A stretch of 23,886 nt of DNA from Chersky-840 sp036511675 (GCA_036511675.1 DATCBU010000070.1:1-23886); one strand, 5' to 3'; positions 1 through 7,293 are shown, counted from the first letter of the stretch. Program-made: numbers and translations. The notes: generated by a model from the sequence alone, not told the origin.

Positions 1-286
1 GGTAGAACGGCAGCAGCCACAGGGCGTCGACGCCCAGCCACTCGAGATAGTCGAGCTTGGCCCGCAATCCGGCCAGGTCACCGATGCCGTCGTCGTTCGA
101 GTCGAAGAACCCGCGCGTGAGCACCTCGTAGAACACGCCCCGCCGGTACCAGTCGGCTCCGCCCTTGGCGGGCAGGGCCGTCGGGCGGATCCCGGGTAGT
201 CGCGCCCCGCCGGTGCGGCGCGATGGCACCGGCGCTCCGGTCGTCCCGCGCGGGCGCGGGGACTTGGCGGGACGGGACACGGTCAC
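1..286 (-). CDS. treS: Trehalose synthase (maltose alpha-D-glucosyltransferase), N-terminal part only
   Basis: TreS is a GH13 enzyme that interconverts maltose and trehalose in the cytoplasm. The gene runs off the left edge, so only about 95 codons are visible. After a basic, proline-rich leader of about 45 residues, the translation reads WYRRGVFYEVLTRGF, then DSNDDGIGD, then LDYLEWLGVDALWLLPFY. This is the first strand of the GH13 barrel as found in TreS, where the DSN(G/D)DGIGD segment is typical. There is no ATG. I chose the GTG at 286; a second in-frame GTG at 280 is equally possible. It begins 16 bp after the enoyl-CoA hydratase stop and is probably co-transcribed with it. Another GH13 enzyme (alpha-amylase or alpha-glucosidase) cannot be excluded from the N-terminus alone. 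The catalytic residues lie outside the window. Confidence 0.8.
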   Translation of the reverse strand, partial: MTVSRPAKSPRPRGTTGAPVPSRRTGGARLPGIRPTALPAKGGADWYRRGVFYEVLTRGFFDSNDDGIGDLAGLRAKLDYLEWLGVDALWLLPFY

Positions 287-302
287 GCTCCGACGCCGAC
301 CC

Positions 303-1109
303 TCAACGACCGACGAATCGGGCCCGACCGGGCCCGTGCTCGAGGAACGACGTCACACCCAAGGTGGCGTCCTCGGTGTGCGAGACCGACACGAAGGCAG
401 CCACCTCGAGCTCGAGCGCCTCGGCCAGCGGGGCGTCGACGCCATCGTCGATGATGCGCTTGGCCGCCGCCAGTGCCTCGAGCGGCCCCGCCGCGAACCC
501 CGCCGCCAGGGCCAGCGCCTCGTCCAGCACGTCGTCGCGGGCCACCACCCGGTCGGCCAGGCCGATGCGCAGGGCTTCGTCGGCGGTGACCTGGCGTCCG
601 GTGTAGATGAGGTCCTTGGCCCGACTCACGCCGACCAGGCGCGGGAGCCGTTGCGTGGCGCCGCCCCCGGGGACGATGCCCAGGAGGATCTCGGGTTGCC
701 CGAGACGGGCGTCGGCCGACACCACGCGCAGGTCGCACGCCAGGGCGAGCTCGAGACCACCTCCGAGCGCGTACCCGCTGACAGCCGCGATCGTCACGCG
801 CGGCAACGCGGCCAGCGCGCTGGTGGCGCTGTGGAAGGCAGCGGCGATGCGTCGAGCCGCTTCGGGCTGGCGGAACTCTCCGACGTCGGCCCCGGCGGCG
901 AAGATGCGGGGCCCGCCCCACAGCACCACGGCGCCGGGCGGGTCCGCCGCCAACTCCGCCACCACGTCACGCAGGTGGCCCAAGAAGGCCACCGACAGCG
1001 CGTTCATCTTGGGCCGATCGAGCGTCACCAGGGCCACGCCGTCGGCGCGCCGGTCGAGCGCCACGACCCCTGACTCCGGCGCATGCGACGTGGGACCGGA
1101 GCCGACCAT
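303..1109 (-). CDS. Enoyl-CoA hydratase/isomerase (crotonase) family protein
   Basis: This 268-residue crotonase-fold enzyme probably hydrates a trans-2-enoyl-CoA in the cytoplasm. The oxyanion-hole segment AAGADVGEF (about residues 71-79) and LGGGLELALACDLR (115-128) are present. Both catalytic glutamates of true hydratases are kept: Glu120 in GGGLE and Glu140 in GQPEILLG. A hydratase is therefore more likely than an isomerase or a degenerate paralogue. Chain-length specificity cannot be read from the sequence. The ATG at 1109 is preceded by TACGGT 6 nt upstream, suggesting its own leaderless promoter, and by a hairpin after meaB, so it appears to start a new transcript that continues into treS. 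Nearby acyl-CoA mutase and MeaB-like genes suggest branched-chain or short-chain acyl-CoA metabolism, which is inference. Confidence 0.88.
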   Translation of the reverse strand: MVGSGPTSHAPESGVVALDRRADGVALVTLDRPKMNALSVAFLGHLRDVVAELAADPPGAVVLWGGPRIFAAGADVGEFRQPEAARRIAAAFHSATSALAALPRVTIAAVSGYALGGGLELALACDLRVVSADARLGQPEILLGIVPGGGATQRLPRLVGVSRAKDLIYTGRQVTADEALRIGLADRVVARDDVLDEALALAAGFAAGPLEALAAAKRIIDDGVDAPLAEALELEVAAFVSVSHTEDATLGVTSFLEHGPGRARFVGR

Positions 1110-1115
1110 GCGCGC

Positions 1116-1121
1116 ACCGTA
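1116..1121 (-). promoter_or_regulatory. Putative -10 box (TACGGT) of the enoyl-CoA hydratase gene, leaderless layout
   Basis: On the minus strand TACGGT is followed by 6 nt and then the ATG at 1109. Actinobacterial -10 boxes follow TANNNT, and transcription usually starts about 6-7 nt downstream, so the mRNA would begin at or next to the start codon. No good Shine-Dalgarno sequence is present. I did not find a clear -35. Confidence 0.5.
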
Positions 1122-1219
1122 CCCGACCCTGCCCTGAGCGTCGTGCCAACGAGGGCCGGAGTCCCAAGGCCGAGGTCAGGCGGTCCCGGGCACTCCGAGG
1201 ACGCCGCCGATCCACCAGA

Positions 1220-1237
1220 CCGACCCGGCGGGGTCGG
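1220..1237 (-). terminator. Hairpin just after the meaB stop codon, candidate terminator
   Basis: A perfect 7-bp inverted repeat (CCGACCC / GGGTCGG) with a 4-nt loop lies 3 bp beyond the meaB stop codon. There is no U-tract, as is common for actinobacterial terminators. It fits the end of the mutase-murA-meaB unit, ahead of the separate promoter of the hydratase gene. The rest of the 131-bp gap (1110-1240) shows nothing else clear. Confidence 0.5.
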
Positions 1238-1240
1238 GCC

Positions 1241-2293
1241 TCAGTCTGCGGCCGTGGCGCCGTACACAGCGCGCAGGAGCCGGTCGGCGGCGTCGTAGGG
1301 GTCGAGGCGGTGCTCGGCCACCGCCCCGACGAGCCCGGCGAATTCCCCGTCGGCGCTGAGGCGATCCACCTCGCTTCGGATCCGGGACGACACCACGATG
1401 CGGAACTCCCGCTCCAGGCGGGCGGCGCGCTTGGCTTCGAGGACGCCGCCCTCCTCGAGATGGCGCTCGTGACGCGCCAGTTCCTGCCACAGCGCGTCCA
1501 CGCCCTCGCCGGTCGAGGCCGTCGTCTCGAGCACCGGGGGGCGCCAGTCGCCCAGGGCGGTGAGGTCGAGCATCTGCTCGAGATCGCGCCGCGTCTCTTT
1601 CGCCCCGGACCGGTCGGCCTTGTTGATGACGAAGATGTCCGCCGTCTCGAGAAGCCCCGCCTTGTTGGCCTGGACGGCATCGCCCCACTTGGGGTTCAGG
1701 ACCACGATGGTGGTGTCGGTCGCCCCGGCCACCTCGACCTCGACCTGTCCCACACCGACGGTCTCGATGAGCACGAGCGGGAAGCCGGCCGCGGCCAGGA
1801 CCCGGATGGCCTCGGGGACCGCTACCGCCAGCCCCCCGAGATGCCCACGCGACGCCATCGAACGGATGAAGACACCAGGGTCGAGCGCGTGGTCCTGCAT
1901 CCGGACGCGGTCGCCCAGGATCGCCCCGCCGGTGAACGGCGAGGACGGGTCCACGGCCAGGACGCCGAGTTGCGCCACCCCGGCGCCGCGCGCCGAGCCG
2001 ATGAGCCGATCGACGAGCGTGGACTTGCCTGCCCCGGGTGGCCCCGTGATGCCGACGGTGCGGGCCTCGCACCCACTCCGATAGGCCAGGGCGGCGGCAG
2101 CCCTGCTCGGGGCCCCACCGCTCTCGACCTGGGTCAACAGGCGGGCCAGCGACACCCTGTCCCCCTGTGCCGCCGCATCGAGAAGCACCGCCGGGTCCGT
2201 GGCCCGGTCGCGGCCGGATCCTGTCGGGGACGGGACCCGGCTCGACGAGCCGGACGGGGACGAGCCGGACGGAGACGACATGGATGGGGTCAT
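1241..2293 (-). CDS. meaB: MeaB/ArgK-type G3E GTPase, chaperone of a B12-dependent acyl-CoA mutase
   Basis: MeaB-family P-loop GTPases gate delivery of adenosylcobalamin to acyl-CoA mutases and protect or reactivate them. In this 350-residue protein Walker A is GPPGAGKST (84-92). The family segment VDPSSPFTGGAILGDRVRM lies at about 114-132, SMASRGHLGG at 145-154, ETVGVGQ at 177-183, and the base-specificity motif NKAD at 224-227. The C-terminal arm used for dimerisation is present, so length and order match MeaB/ArgK. The switch-like segment reads NPKWGD (200-205), where many relatives have PGxGD. The first 30 residues are a low-complexity Ser/Pro/Gly stretch built on a DNA repeat, so the start is uncertain (ATG at 2293 or 2281). 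It follows murA by 35 bp and lies two genes after the mutase it presumably serves. Confidence 0.9.
   Translation of the reverse strand: MTPSMSSPSGSSPSGSSSRVPSPTGSGRDRATDPAVLLDAAAQGDRVSLARLLTQVESGGAPSRAAAALAYRSGCEARTVGITGPPGAGKSTLVDRLIGSARGAGVAQLGVLAVDPSSPFTGGAILGDRVRMQDHALDPGVFIRSMASRGHLGGLAVAVPEAIRVLAAAGFPLVLIETVGVGQVEVEVAGATDTTIVVLNPKWGDAVQANKAGLLETADIFVINKADRSGAKETRRDLEQMLDLTALGDWRPPVLETTASTGEGVDALWQELARHERHLEEGGVLEAKRAARLEREFRIVVSSRIRSEVDRLSADGEFAGLVGAVAEHRLDPYDAADRLLRAVYGATAAD
2244..2288. repeat. Three 15-bp tandem units across the meaB 5' end
   Basis: On the plus strand, units at 2244-2258 and 2259-2273 are identical in 14 of 15 positions (GACGAGCCGGACGGG and GACGAGCCGGACGGA). A decayed third copy at 2274-2288 matches in 11 of 15 positions and contains one of the two possible meaB start codons. 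They encode the repeated Ser-Pro-Ser-Gly-Ser of the protein N-terminus. Confidence 0.7.
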
Positions 2294-2328
2294 GACAGTG
2301 GCACGGAGCGTAGGCGGAGAGTCCGGTC

Positions 2329-3618
2329 TCAGACGCGGGTCACGTCGGCGCCCAGCGAGCTGAGCGTGACGGCGAGGTCCTCGTAGCCGCGGTCGATGTG
2401 CTCGGCCTCAGACACCACGGTCTCGCCCTCGGCCATCATGCCGGCCAGGACGAGGGCGGCACCGGCACGGAGATCCGGCGCCCGGACCGGGGCACCCGAG
2501 AGTCGCCGCACGCCGCGCACCACGGCATGGTGGCCCTCGGTCCGGATGTCGGCTCCCATGCGCCGGAGCTCGTCGACGTAGCGGAAGCGACCCGAGAAGA
2601 GGTTCTCGGTGACGATCCCGACCCCGTCGGCGACACTGAGCATCGTCACCAGGAACGGCTTGTAGTCGGTGGCCACCCCCGGGTACGGGAGCGTGGCCAC
2701 GTCGACGCTGTGGAGCCGCTCGCTCGCTGCCGCCCGCATCCCCTCGGGGCCCTGGGTCACCGTGACGCCGATCTCGCCCATCTTGCGCAGGACCATGTCC
2801 ATGTGGTCGGGGCGGCCGTCCTCGATCACGATCTCCCCACCGGCCATGGCCACGGCCGAAAGCAAGGTGGCGGCCACCACCCGGTCGGGGATCACCCGGT
2901 GGGCGCCGGGCGCGGGATGGAGCTCCTCGACGCCGTCGATCTCGATGTGCGACGTCCCCGCCCCCCGGATGCGCGCCCCCATGTGGGTCAGGAAGTCGGC
3001 CAGGTCCGACACCTCGGGCTCGCGTGCCGCGTTCTCGATGACCGTCGTCCCCTTGGCCAGGACCGCGGCCATGAGCACGTTGTCGGTGGCGGTGTGGCTC
3101 GGATACTCGAAGACGACCCGCTGGCCCACCAGGCGGCCGTCGGCCCCTCCGGGCACGCGGCCCTCGATGTTGCCATGCACGGTCTGGAATACCGCACCCA
3201 GGGTGGACAGGCCGTGGAGGTGGATATCGATGGGGCGGTTCCCGAAGTCGTCGCCGCCCGGGAGCGACACACTGGCCCGGCCGGCGCGTGCCAACAGCGG
3301 CCCGAGCACCACCACCGAGGCACGCATCTTCTCCACCAGCTCGTAGGGCGCCTTGGGGACGAGCGTGGCCGGGGTGTCGATGACCAGGTCGCCGGGGCCG
3401 CCGTCGGGCTGGTCCGGGGCCCGGACCACCTGCGCGCCGATGGCGGCGAGGACCTCGGCCATGATCTCGACGTCCACGATGCGCGGCACGTTGGCGAGAA
3501 CGTGGCGGCCCGGTGCCAACAAGCACGCCGCCATCAGCTTGAGCGCGGAGTTCTTGGCGCCGCCGGCGCACACCGTCCCGTGCAGGGGCCCGCCGGGGCG
3601 CACGACGAAGCGGTCCAT
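2329..3618 (-). CDS. murA: UDP-N-acetylglucosamine 1-carboxyvinyltransferase with Asp at the fosfomycin-target position
   Basis: MurA transfers enolpyruvate from phosphoenolpyruvate to UDP-GlcNAc, the first committed cytoplasmic step of peptidoglycan synthesis. I chose the ATG at 3618 (MDRFVVRPG, 429 aa, the usual length). A longer ATG at 3657 would overlap the mutase gene. Lys22-Asn23 (GAKNSALK), the conserved TDYKPF aspartate (Asp305 of E. coli) and the LRAGAALVLAG arginine (Arg397 of E. coli) are present. In the catalytic loop the sequence is SLPGGDDFGNRP, so the residue aligned with E. coli Cys115 is Asp123. Asp at this position is known from Mycobacterium tuberculosis and Chlamydia MurA, which stay active but resist fosfomycin. 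The gene starts 14 bp after the mutase stop, so it is co-transcribed with B12-dependent metabolism genes, an unexpected pairing. Confidence 0.95.
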   Translation of the reverse strand: MDRFVVRPGGPLHGTVCAGGAKNSALKLMAACLLAPGRHVLANVPRIVDVEIMAEVLAAIGAQVVRAPDQPDGGPGDLVIDTPATLVPKAPYELVEKMRASVVVLGPLLARAGRASVSLPGGDDFGNRPIDIHLHGLSTLGAVFQTVHGNIEGRVPGGADGRLVGQRVVFEYPSHTATDNVLMAAVLAKGTTVIENAAREPEVSDLADFLTHMGARIRGAGTSHIEIDGVEELHPAPGAHRVIPDRVVAATLLSAVAMAGGEIVIEDGRPDHMDMVLRKMGEIGVTVTQGPEGMRAAASERLHSVDVATLPYPGVATDYKPFLVTMLSVADGVGIVTENLFSGRFRYVDELRRMGADIRTEGHHAVVRGVRRLSGAPVRAPDLRAGAALVLAGMMAEGETVVSEAEHIDRGYEDLAVTLSSLGADVTRV

Positions 3619-3632
3619 CGGGCCCCGGCTGA

Positions 3633-5318
3633 TCAGACGACCGGGTTCTCGGCCCATCGACCGAAGACCGACCCCAGGGCCCCCACGATCTCGCCCACGG
3701 TGGCGTAGGCCCGCACGGCATCGAGGATGGCGGGCATGAGGTTGACCTCGGTGACCGCGGCGTCGGCTGTCACCGCCGCCAGTGTGGCATCGACGTCGTG
3801 CTGGTTGCGACGTTGACGCACCGCCGACAGGCGCTTGCGCTGGGCCTCGTCGACCTCGGGCCCGATGTGCAAGGTCGGCGGTGCGGGCTCCTCGCTCCCC
3901 TCGGTGAACGCGTTCACCCCCACCACGATGCGCCTTCCGGTTGCCACCTTGCGCTGGAACACATAGGCGGCGTCGGCAATCTCACCCTGGAACCAATTGT
4001 TCTCGATCCCGTGCAGGACACCCTCGAGCATCGATCCCCCGCCCCACCCGTCCAGGCGGGCGAAGATCTCTTCGGCCTGGCGTTCGATCTCGTCGGTCAG
4101 CGACTCCACGAACCACGACCCCCCGAGGGGGTCCGACACGTTGGTGACGCCGGTTTCATGGGCGATGACCTGCTGGGTGCGCAGCGCGATGCGAGCCGCC
4201 TTCTCCGTGGGAAGGGCCAGGACCTCGTCCATCGAATTGGTGTGCAGGCTCTGGGTGCCGCCCAACACACCCGCCAACGCTTCGATGGCGGTGCGGACGA
4301 TGTTGACCTCGGGTTGCTGGGCCGTGAGCGACACGCCTGCGGTCTGGGTGTGGAACCGAAGCTGCAACGACCGGGGGGAAGTCGCCCTGTACCGGGTGGC
4401 CATCCAGCGGGCCCAGATGCGACGGGCGGCGCGGTACTTGGCGATCTCCTCGAAGAAGTCCAGATGGGCGTTGAAGAAGAAGCTCAGGCGAGGGGCGAAT
4501 TCATCGACGGGGAGTCCGGCGCCCATCACGGCTTCCACATAGGCGAACCCGTTGGCGAGGGTGAAGGCGAGCTCCTGCGCGGCCGTGGACCCGGCCTCAC
4601 GGATGTGATAGCCCGACACCGACACCGGATGGAATTTGGGCATCTCGGACGCACAAAAGCGGACGACGTCTGCGACGAGTCGCATCGAGGGCCGCGGCGG
4701 GAAGATGTACTCCTTCTGGGCCTGGTACTCCTTGAGGATGTCGTTCTGGAGCGTCCCTCCCAGTTCGCGCCGCGCCACGCCCGCCTTCTCGGCCGCCCCC
4801 ACGTACATGGCCATGAGGATCGGGGCGGGCGAGTTGATCGTCATCGACGTCGTCACCGCGCTCAGGTCGATCTCGGCGAAGAGGTCCTCGGCATCGGTCA
4901 GGGTGTCGACGGCGACACCACACCGTCCTACCTCACCCTCCGTGAGTGGATCGTCGGAGTCGCGGCCCATGAGCGTCGGGAGGTCGAACGCGACCGACAA
5001 CCCACCGCTCCCGGCCCGCAGGAGCTCGCGAAAGCGGACGTTGGTGTCCTCGGCGGTCCCGAACCCGGCGAACAGCCGCATGGTCCAGAGCTTGGAGCGG
5101 TACATCGAGGCGTAGGGGCCCCTGGTGTAGGGCGGACGACCGGGCCAACCCAACCGCTCCGACACCTGGTCCTCGGGCCAGTCGGCGGGGCCGTAGACGG
5201 GCTCGAGGCCGATTCCCGACATCGTCTCGAAGTCGGTGTCGGACAGGGTGGACGAGTCGTAGGCCTCCTGCCACCGCGCTCGGCCCTCGTCGAGGCCCTC
5301 GTGAGGCGGGGTGTCCAT
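3633..5318 (-). CDS. icmA: B12-dependent acyl-CoA mutase large subunit, predicted isobutyryl-CoA mutase IcmA
   Basis: This 561-residue protein is the substrate-binding TIM-barrel subunit of the methylmalonyl-CoA mutase family. It ends at GRWAENPVV and has no C-terminal B12-binding domain, like IcmA or HcmA, which need a separate small subunit. None is visible in the window. Conserved segments include YTRGPYASMY (64-73), LSVAFDLPT (107-115), GTLQNDILKEY (188-198) and the catalytic SGYH (His238). Aligned from memory with Propionibacterium MutB, Tyr89 is replaced by Phe83 (WTMRLF) and Arg207 by Gln201 (EYQAQKEY), the pair that marks isobutyryl-CoA mutase. GRDSDDP (118-124) is also Icm-like. The likely reaction is isobutyryl-CoA to n-butyryl-CoA. 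A MeaB GTPase lies two genes downstream. Databases may label it methylmalonyl-CoA mutase. The ATG at 5318 has TAGGCT 6 nt upstream and is divergent from glpX. Confidence 0.88.
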   Translation of the reverse strand: MDTPPHEGLDEGRARWQEAYDSSTLSDTDFETMSGIGLEPVYGPADWPEDQVSERLGWPGRPPYTRGPYASMYRSKLWTMRLFAGFGTAEDTNVRFRELLRAGSGGLSVAFDLPTLMGRDSDDPLTEGEVGRCGVAVDTLTDAEDLFAEIDLSAVTTSMTINSPAPILMAMYVGAAEKAGVARRELGGTLQNDILKEYQAQKEYIFPPRPSMRLVADVVRFCASEMPKFHPVSVSGYHIREAGSTAAQELAFTLANGFAYVEAVMGAGLPVDEFAPRLSFFFNAHLDFFEEIAKYRAARRIWARWMATRYRATSPRSLQLRFHTQTAGVSLTAQQPEVNIVRTAIEALAGVLGGTQSLHTNSMDEVLALPTEKAARIALRTQQVIAHETGVTNVSDPLGGSWFVESLTDEIERQAEEIFARLDGWGGGSMLEGVLHGIENNWFQGEIADAAYVFQRKVATGRRIVVGVNAFTEGSEEPAPPTLHIGPEVDEAQRKRLSAVRQRRNQHDVDATLAAVTADAAVTEVNLMPAILDAVRAYATVGEIVGALGSVFGRWAENPVV

Positions 5319-5324
5319 GGGCCC

Positions 5325-5330
5325 AGCCTA
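5325..5330 (-). promoter_or_regulatory. Putative -10 box (TAGGCT) of the icmA-murA-meaB unit
   Basis: On the minus strand TAGGCT is separated by 6 nt from the ATG at 5318, with no ribosome binding site between them. This is the layout expected for a leaderless transcript. It forms one arm of a divergent promoter region (5319-5474) shared with glpX. I see no other clear signal in those 156 bp. Confidence 0.5.
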
Positions 5331-5462
5331 ACGGTCCGACCACCGCATTCTGAGACGTCGGAGTCCGCTCCGGGCGCAGCGCGGGGCCGGGACGGTACAA
5401 ACCGCCCCTGCATTTCGCAGCGCAAGGGCCCTGAGTGGGCGCCCGGCGCGTACGGAGCGCGT

Positions 5463-5468
5463 TATGGT
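5463..5468 (+). promoter_or_regulatory. Putative -10 box (TATGGT) of glpX
   Basis: TATGGT is followed by 6 nt (CCAGTC) and then the GTG start of glpX at 5475. The only Shine-Dalgarno-like sequence (GGAG at 5454-5457) is 17 nt from the start, too far to work well, which supports a leaderless mRNA. Confidence 0.5.
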
Positions 5469-5474
5469 CCAGTC

Positions 5475-6470
5475 GTGGCGCCCAACCCCCGCGCACCTGA
5501 TCGCAACCTGGCCATGGAGCTCGTCCGCGTGACGGAGGCCGCGGCCATGGCCGCGGGCCGGTGGATGGGCCGTGGTGACAAAGAGGGGGCCGACGGCGCC
5601 GCCGTCCAGGCCATGCGCGTGGTCCTGCAGTCGGTGGCCATGGACGGTGTCGTGGTGATCGGCGAGGGCGAGAAGGACCATGCGCCCATGCTCTACAACG
5701 GCGAGAACGTCGGAGACGGCACGCCCCCCGTCACCGACATCGCCGTCGACCCCATCGACGGGACGAACCTGACGTCGCTCGGGCGCGGTGGGGCCCTGGC
5801 CGTCATCGCCGTGTCGGACCGCGGCACCATGTTCAACCCGGGCCCGTGCGTGTACATGGAGAAATTGGCCGTCGGTCCCAAGGCGGCCGGGTCCGTGGAC
5901 GTGCGCCGTCCCCCCACCGAGAACCTCGAGGCGGTGGCCAAGGCGCTGGGCAAGTCCCTGCGCGACGTCACCGTCGTCATCTTGGACCGGCCTCGACACA
6001 GCGCGCTCATCGAAGAGGTCCGAGGCAGCGGCGCCCGCATCAAGCTCATCTCCGATGGTGACGTGGCCGGAGCCATCTCCGTGGCTTGGCCCGACTCGGG
6101 AGTCGACGTGCTGTACGGCATCGGGGGCACACCGGAAGGCGTGATCGCCGCCGCCGCACTCAAGTGCATGGGCGGGGAGATCCAGGGTCGCCTGTTCACC
6201 CGCAACGACGACGAGCGCCGGGCCGCGATCGCCGCCGGCTATGACCTCGACGCCCTGCTCACCACCGACGACCTCGTCAAAGGTGACAACTGCTTCTTCG
6301 CCGCCACCGCCGTCACCGACGGAGAGCTTCTCCAAGGCGTGCGCTACAACGACTACGGCGTGACCACCCAGTCCATCGTCATGCGCTCACGCTCGGGGAC
6401 GGTGCGATTCGTGACGGCGCGCCACGCGCTGCACAAACTGCGCGAGTACAGCCAGATCGAATTCGGCTGA
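5475..6470 (+). CDS. glpX: Fructose-1,6-bisphosphatase class II
   Basis: GlpX removes the 1-phosphate of fructose-1,6-bisphosphate in gluconeogenesis. It is a metal-dependent cytoplasmic phosphatase of the lithium-sensitive superfamily. The 331-residue protein carries IGEGEKD (62-68), the metal-site motif DPIDGT (92-97), ISDGDVAGA and GGTPEGV, all diagnostic of class II. I set the start at GTG 5475 because homology begins with NLAMELVRVTEAAA directly after it and a -10 box sits 6 nt before it. The open frame extends far upstream, but that part is the antisense shadow of the mutase gene. Only this class is visible here; in most actinobacteria GlpX is the main FBPase. A methyltransferase follows after 16 bp. 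Confidence 0.95.
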   Translation: MAPNPRAPDRNLAMELVRVTEAAAMAAGRWMGRGDKEGADGAAVQAMRVVLQSVAMDGVVVIGEGEKDHAPMLYNGENVGDGTPPVTDIAVDPIDGTNLTSLGRGGALAVIAVSDRGTMFNPGPCVYMEKLAVGPKAAGSVDVRRPPTENLEAVAKALGKSLRDVTVVILDRPRHSALIEEVRGSGARIKLISDGDVAGAISVAWPDSGVDVLYGIGGTPEGVIAAAALKCMGGEIQGRLFTRNDDERRAAIAAGYDLDALLTTDDLVKGDNCFFAATAVTDGELLQGVRYNDYGVTTQSIVMRSRSGTVRFVTARHALHKLREYSQIEFG

Positions 6471-6486
6471 CCACCGGCAGGCGACC

Positions 6487-7290
6487 CTGAGCACCCCCCC
6501 GGGCCGGTACCCGCTCCGCAACGCCGATCCCGAGGAGGGGGCGCGTCTCGGGACCCTGCAGTCGCTGCACGATGGCTCCACCATCAGGCAATTCCAGCGC
6601 CTCGGCGTGGCCCCGGGGTGGCGGTGCGCCGAGCTCGGCGCCGGCGCGGGTTCGGTGGCCCGGTGGCTGTCCGACGCCGTGGGAGACCGCGGTTCGGTCA
6701 CCGCCATCGACCGCGACACGACCCTGCTCCAGGAATTGGCGGCCCGACCGAACGTGACGGTGGTGGAGGGTGATCTGCTCACCATGACGTTCGGGTCCTC
6801 GTGCTTCGATTTCGTCCACTCGCGGTCGGTGCTCATGCATCTCGACAACCCCAACGCCGTGGTGGAGCACCTGGTGCCGGCGTTGGCGCCGGGGGCGATC
6901 GTGCTCTTCGAGGAGACCGACGGCGAGCCTGCCCGACGCGCCGCCTCGGGCGCGGAGCTCCCGGCGGCGTTTCGCCACGTGATGGTGCCGCTGGCAGCCC
7001 AGTGGACCTGGGCGGGCACCCTGGCGTCGCGACTGGAGGCACTGGGTTTCACCGACGTCCACGACGATGTGCGTGAAGACCTGCTCACCGGGGCCACGCC
7101 GGCAGCGGCGTTCTGGCGCCAGACACTGGCCACCATCCGCCCCATCGTGACCGACGCGGCGCGGATGGAGTCGGTGGGCCGCAGCCCGGTCGACGACAGC
7201 AGCTACGACACCATGATCGAGCTGCTAGAGAACCCTGCCTTCGCCGTCCCCTTCGCCGCTCGCCACCGGGTCTCGGCCCGCCGGCCGTAG
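6487..7290 (+). CDS. SAM-dependent class I methyltransferase, probable CTG start
   Basis: This is a Rossmann-fold methyltransferase of unknown substrate. Motif I is AELGAGAG (about residues 48-55 from the chosen start), followed by ...VTAIDRD, which would bind the adenosyl ribose. VEGDLL and a glycine/proline-rich LAPGAIVLFEE strand follow. The first ATG/GTG in frame (GTG 6607) would begin only a few residues before motif I. The upstream in-frame sequence (RYPLRNADPEEGARLGTLQSLHD) resembles the usual N-terminal helix of this family, so translation should begin earlier. The only plausible codon after the glpX stop is CTG at 6487, with a weak AGG 5 nt before it. That gives 267 residues. The 16-bp gap suggests translational coupling with glpX. 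No link to sugar metabolism can be inferred. Confidence 0.72.
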   Translation: MSTPPGRYPLRNADPEEGARLGTLQSLHDGSTIRQFQRLGVAPGWRCAELGAGAGSVARWLSDAVGDRGSVTAIDRDTTLLQELAARPNVTVVEGDLLTMTFGSSCFDFVHSRSVLMHLDNPNAVVEHLVPALAPGAIVLFEETDGEPARRAASGAELPAAFRHVMVPLAAQWTWAGTLASRLEALGFTDVHDDVREDLLTGATPAAAFWRQTLATIRPIVTDAARMESVGRSPVDDSSYDTMIELLENPAFAVPFAARHRVSARRP

Positions 7291-7293
7291 ACA

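Noticed and set aside
165..1137. Plus-strand open frames over the enoyl-CoA hydratase gene
   Set aside because: They are Arg/His/Gly-rich antisense frames without recognisable motifs, overlapping a gene with intact catalytic residues.
3619..3657. Longer murA start at 3657
   Set aside because: It would overlap the mutase by 25 bp and adds residues absent from MurA; MDRFVVRPG at 3618 aligns with the family start.
3798..5474. A very long plus-strand open frame leading into glpX
   Set aside because: It is antisense to the mutase gene in high-GC DNA. Homology to GlpX starts only at 5475, and the codons before it show no family sequence.
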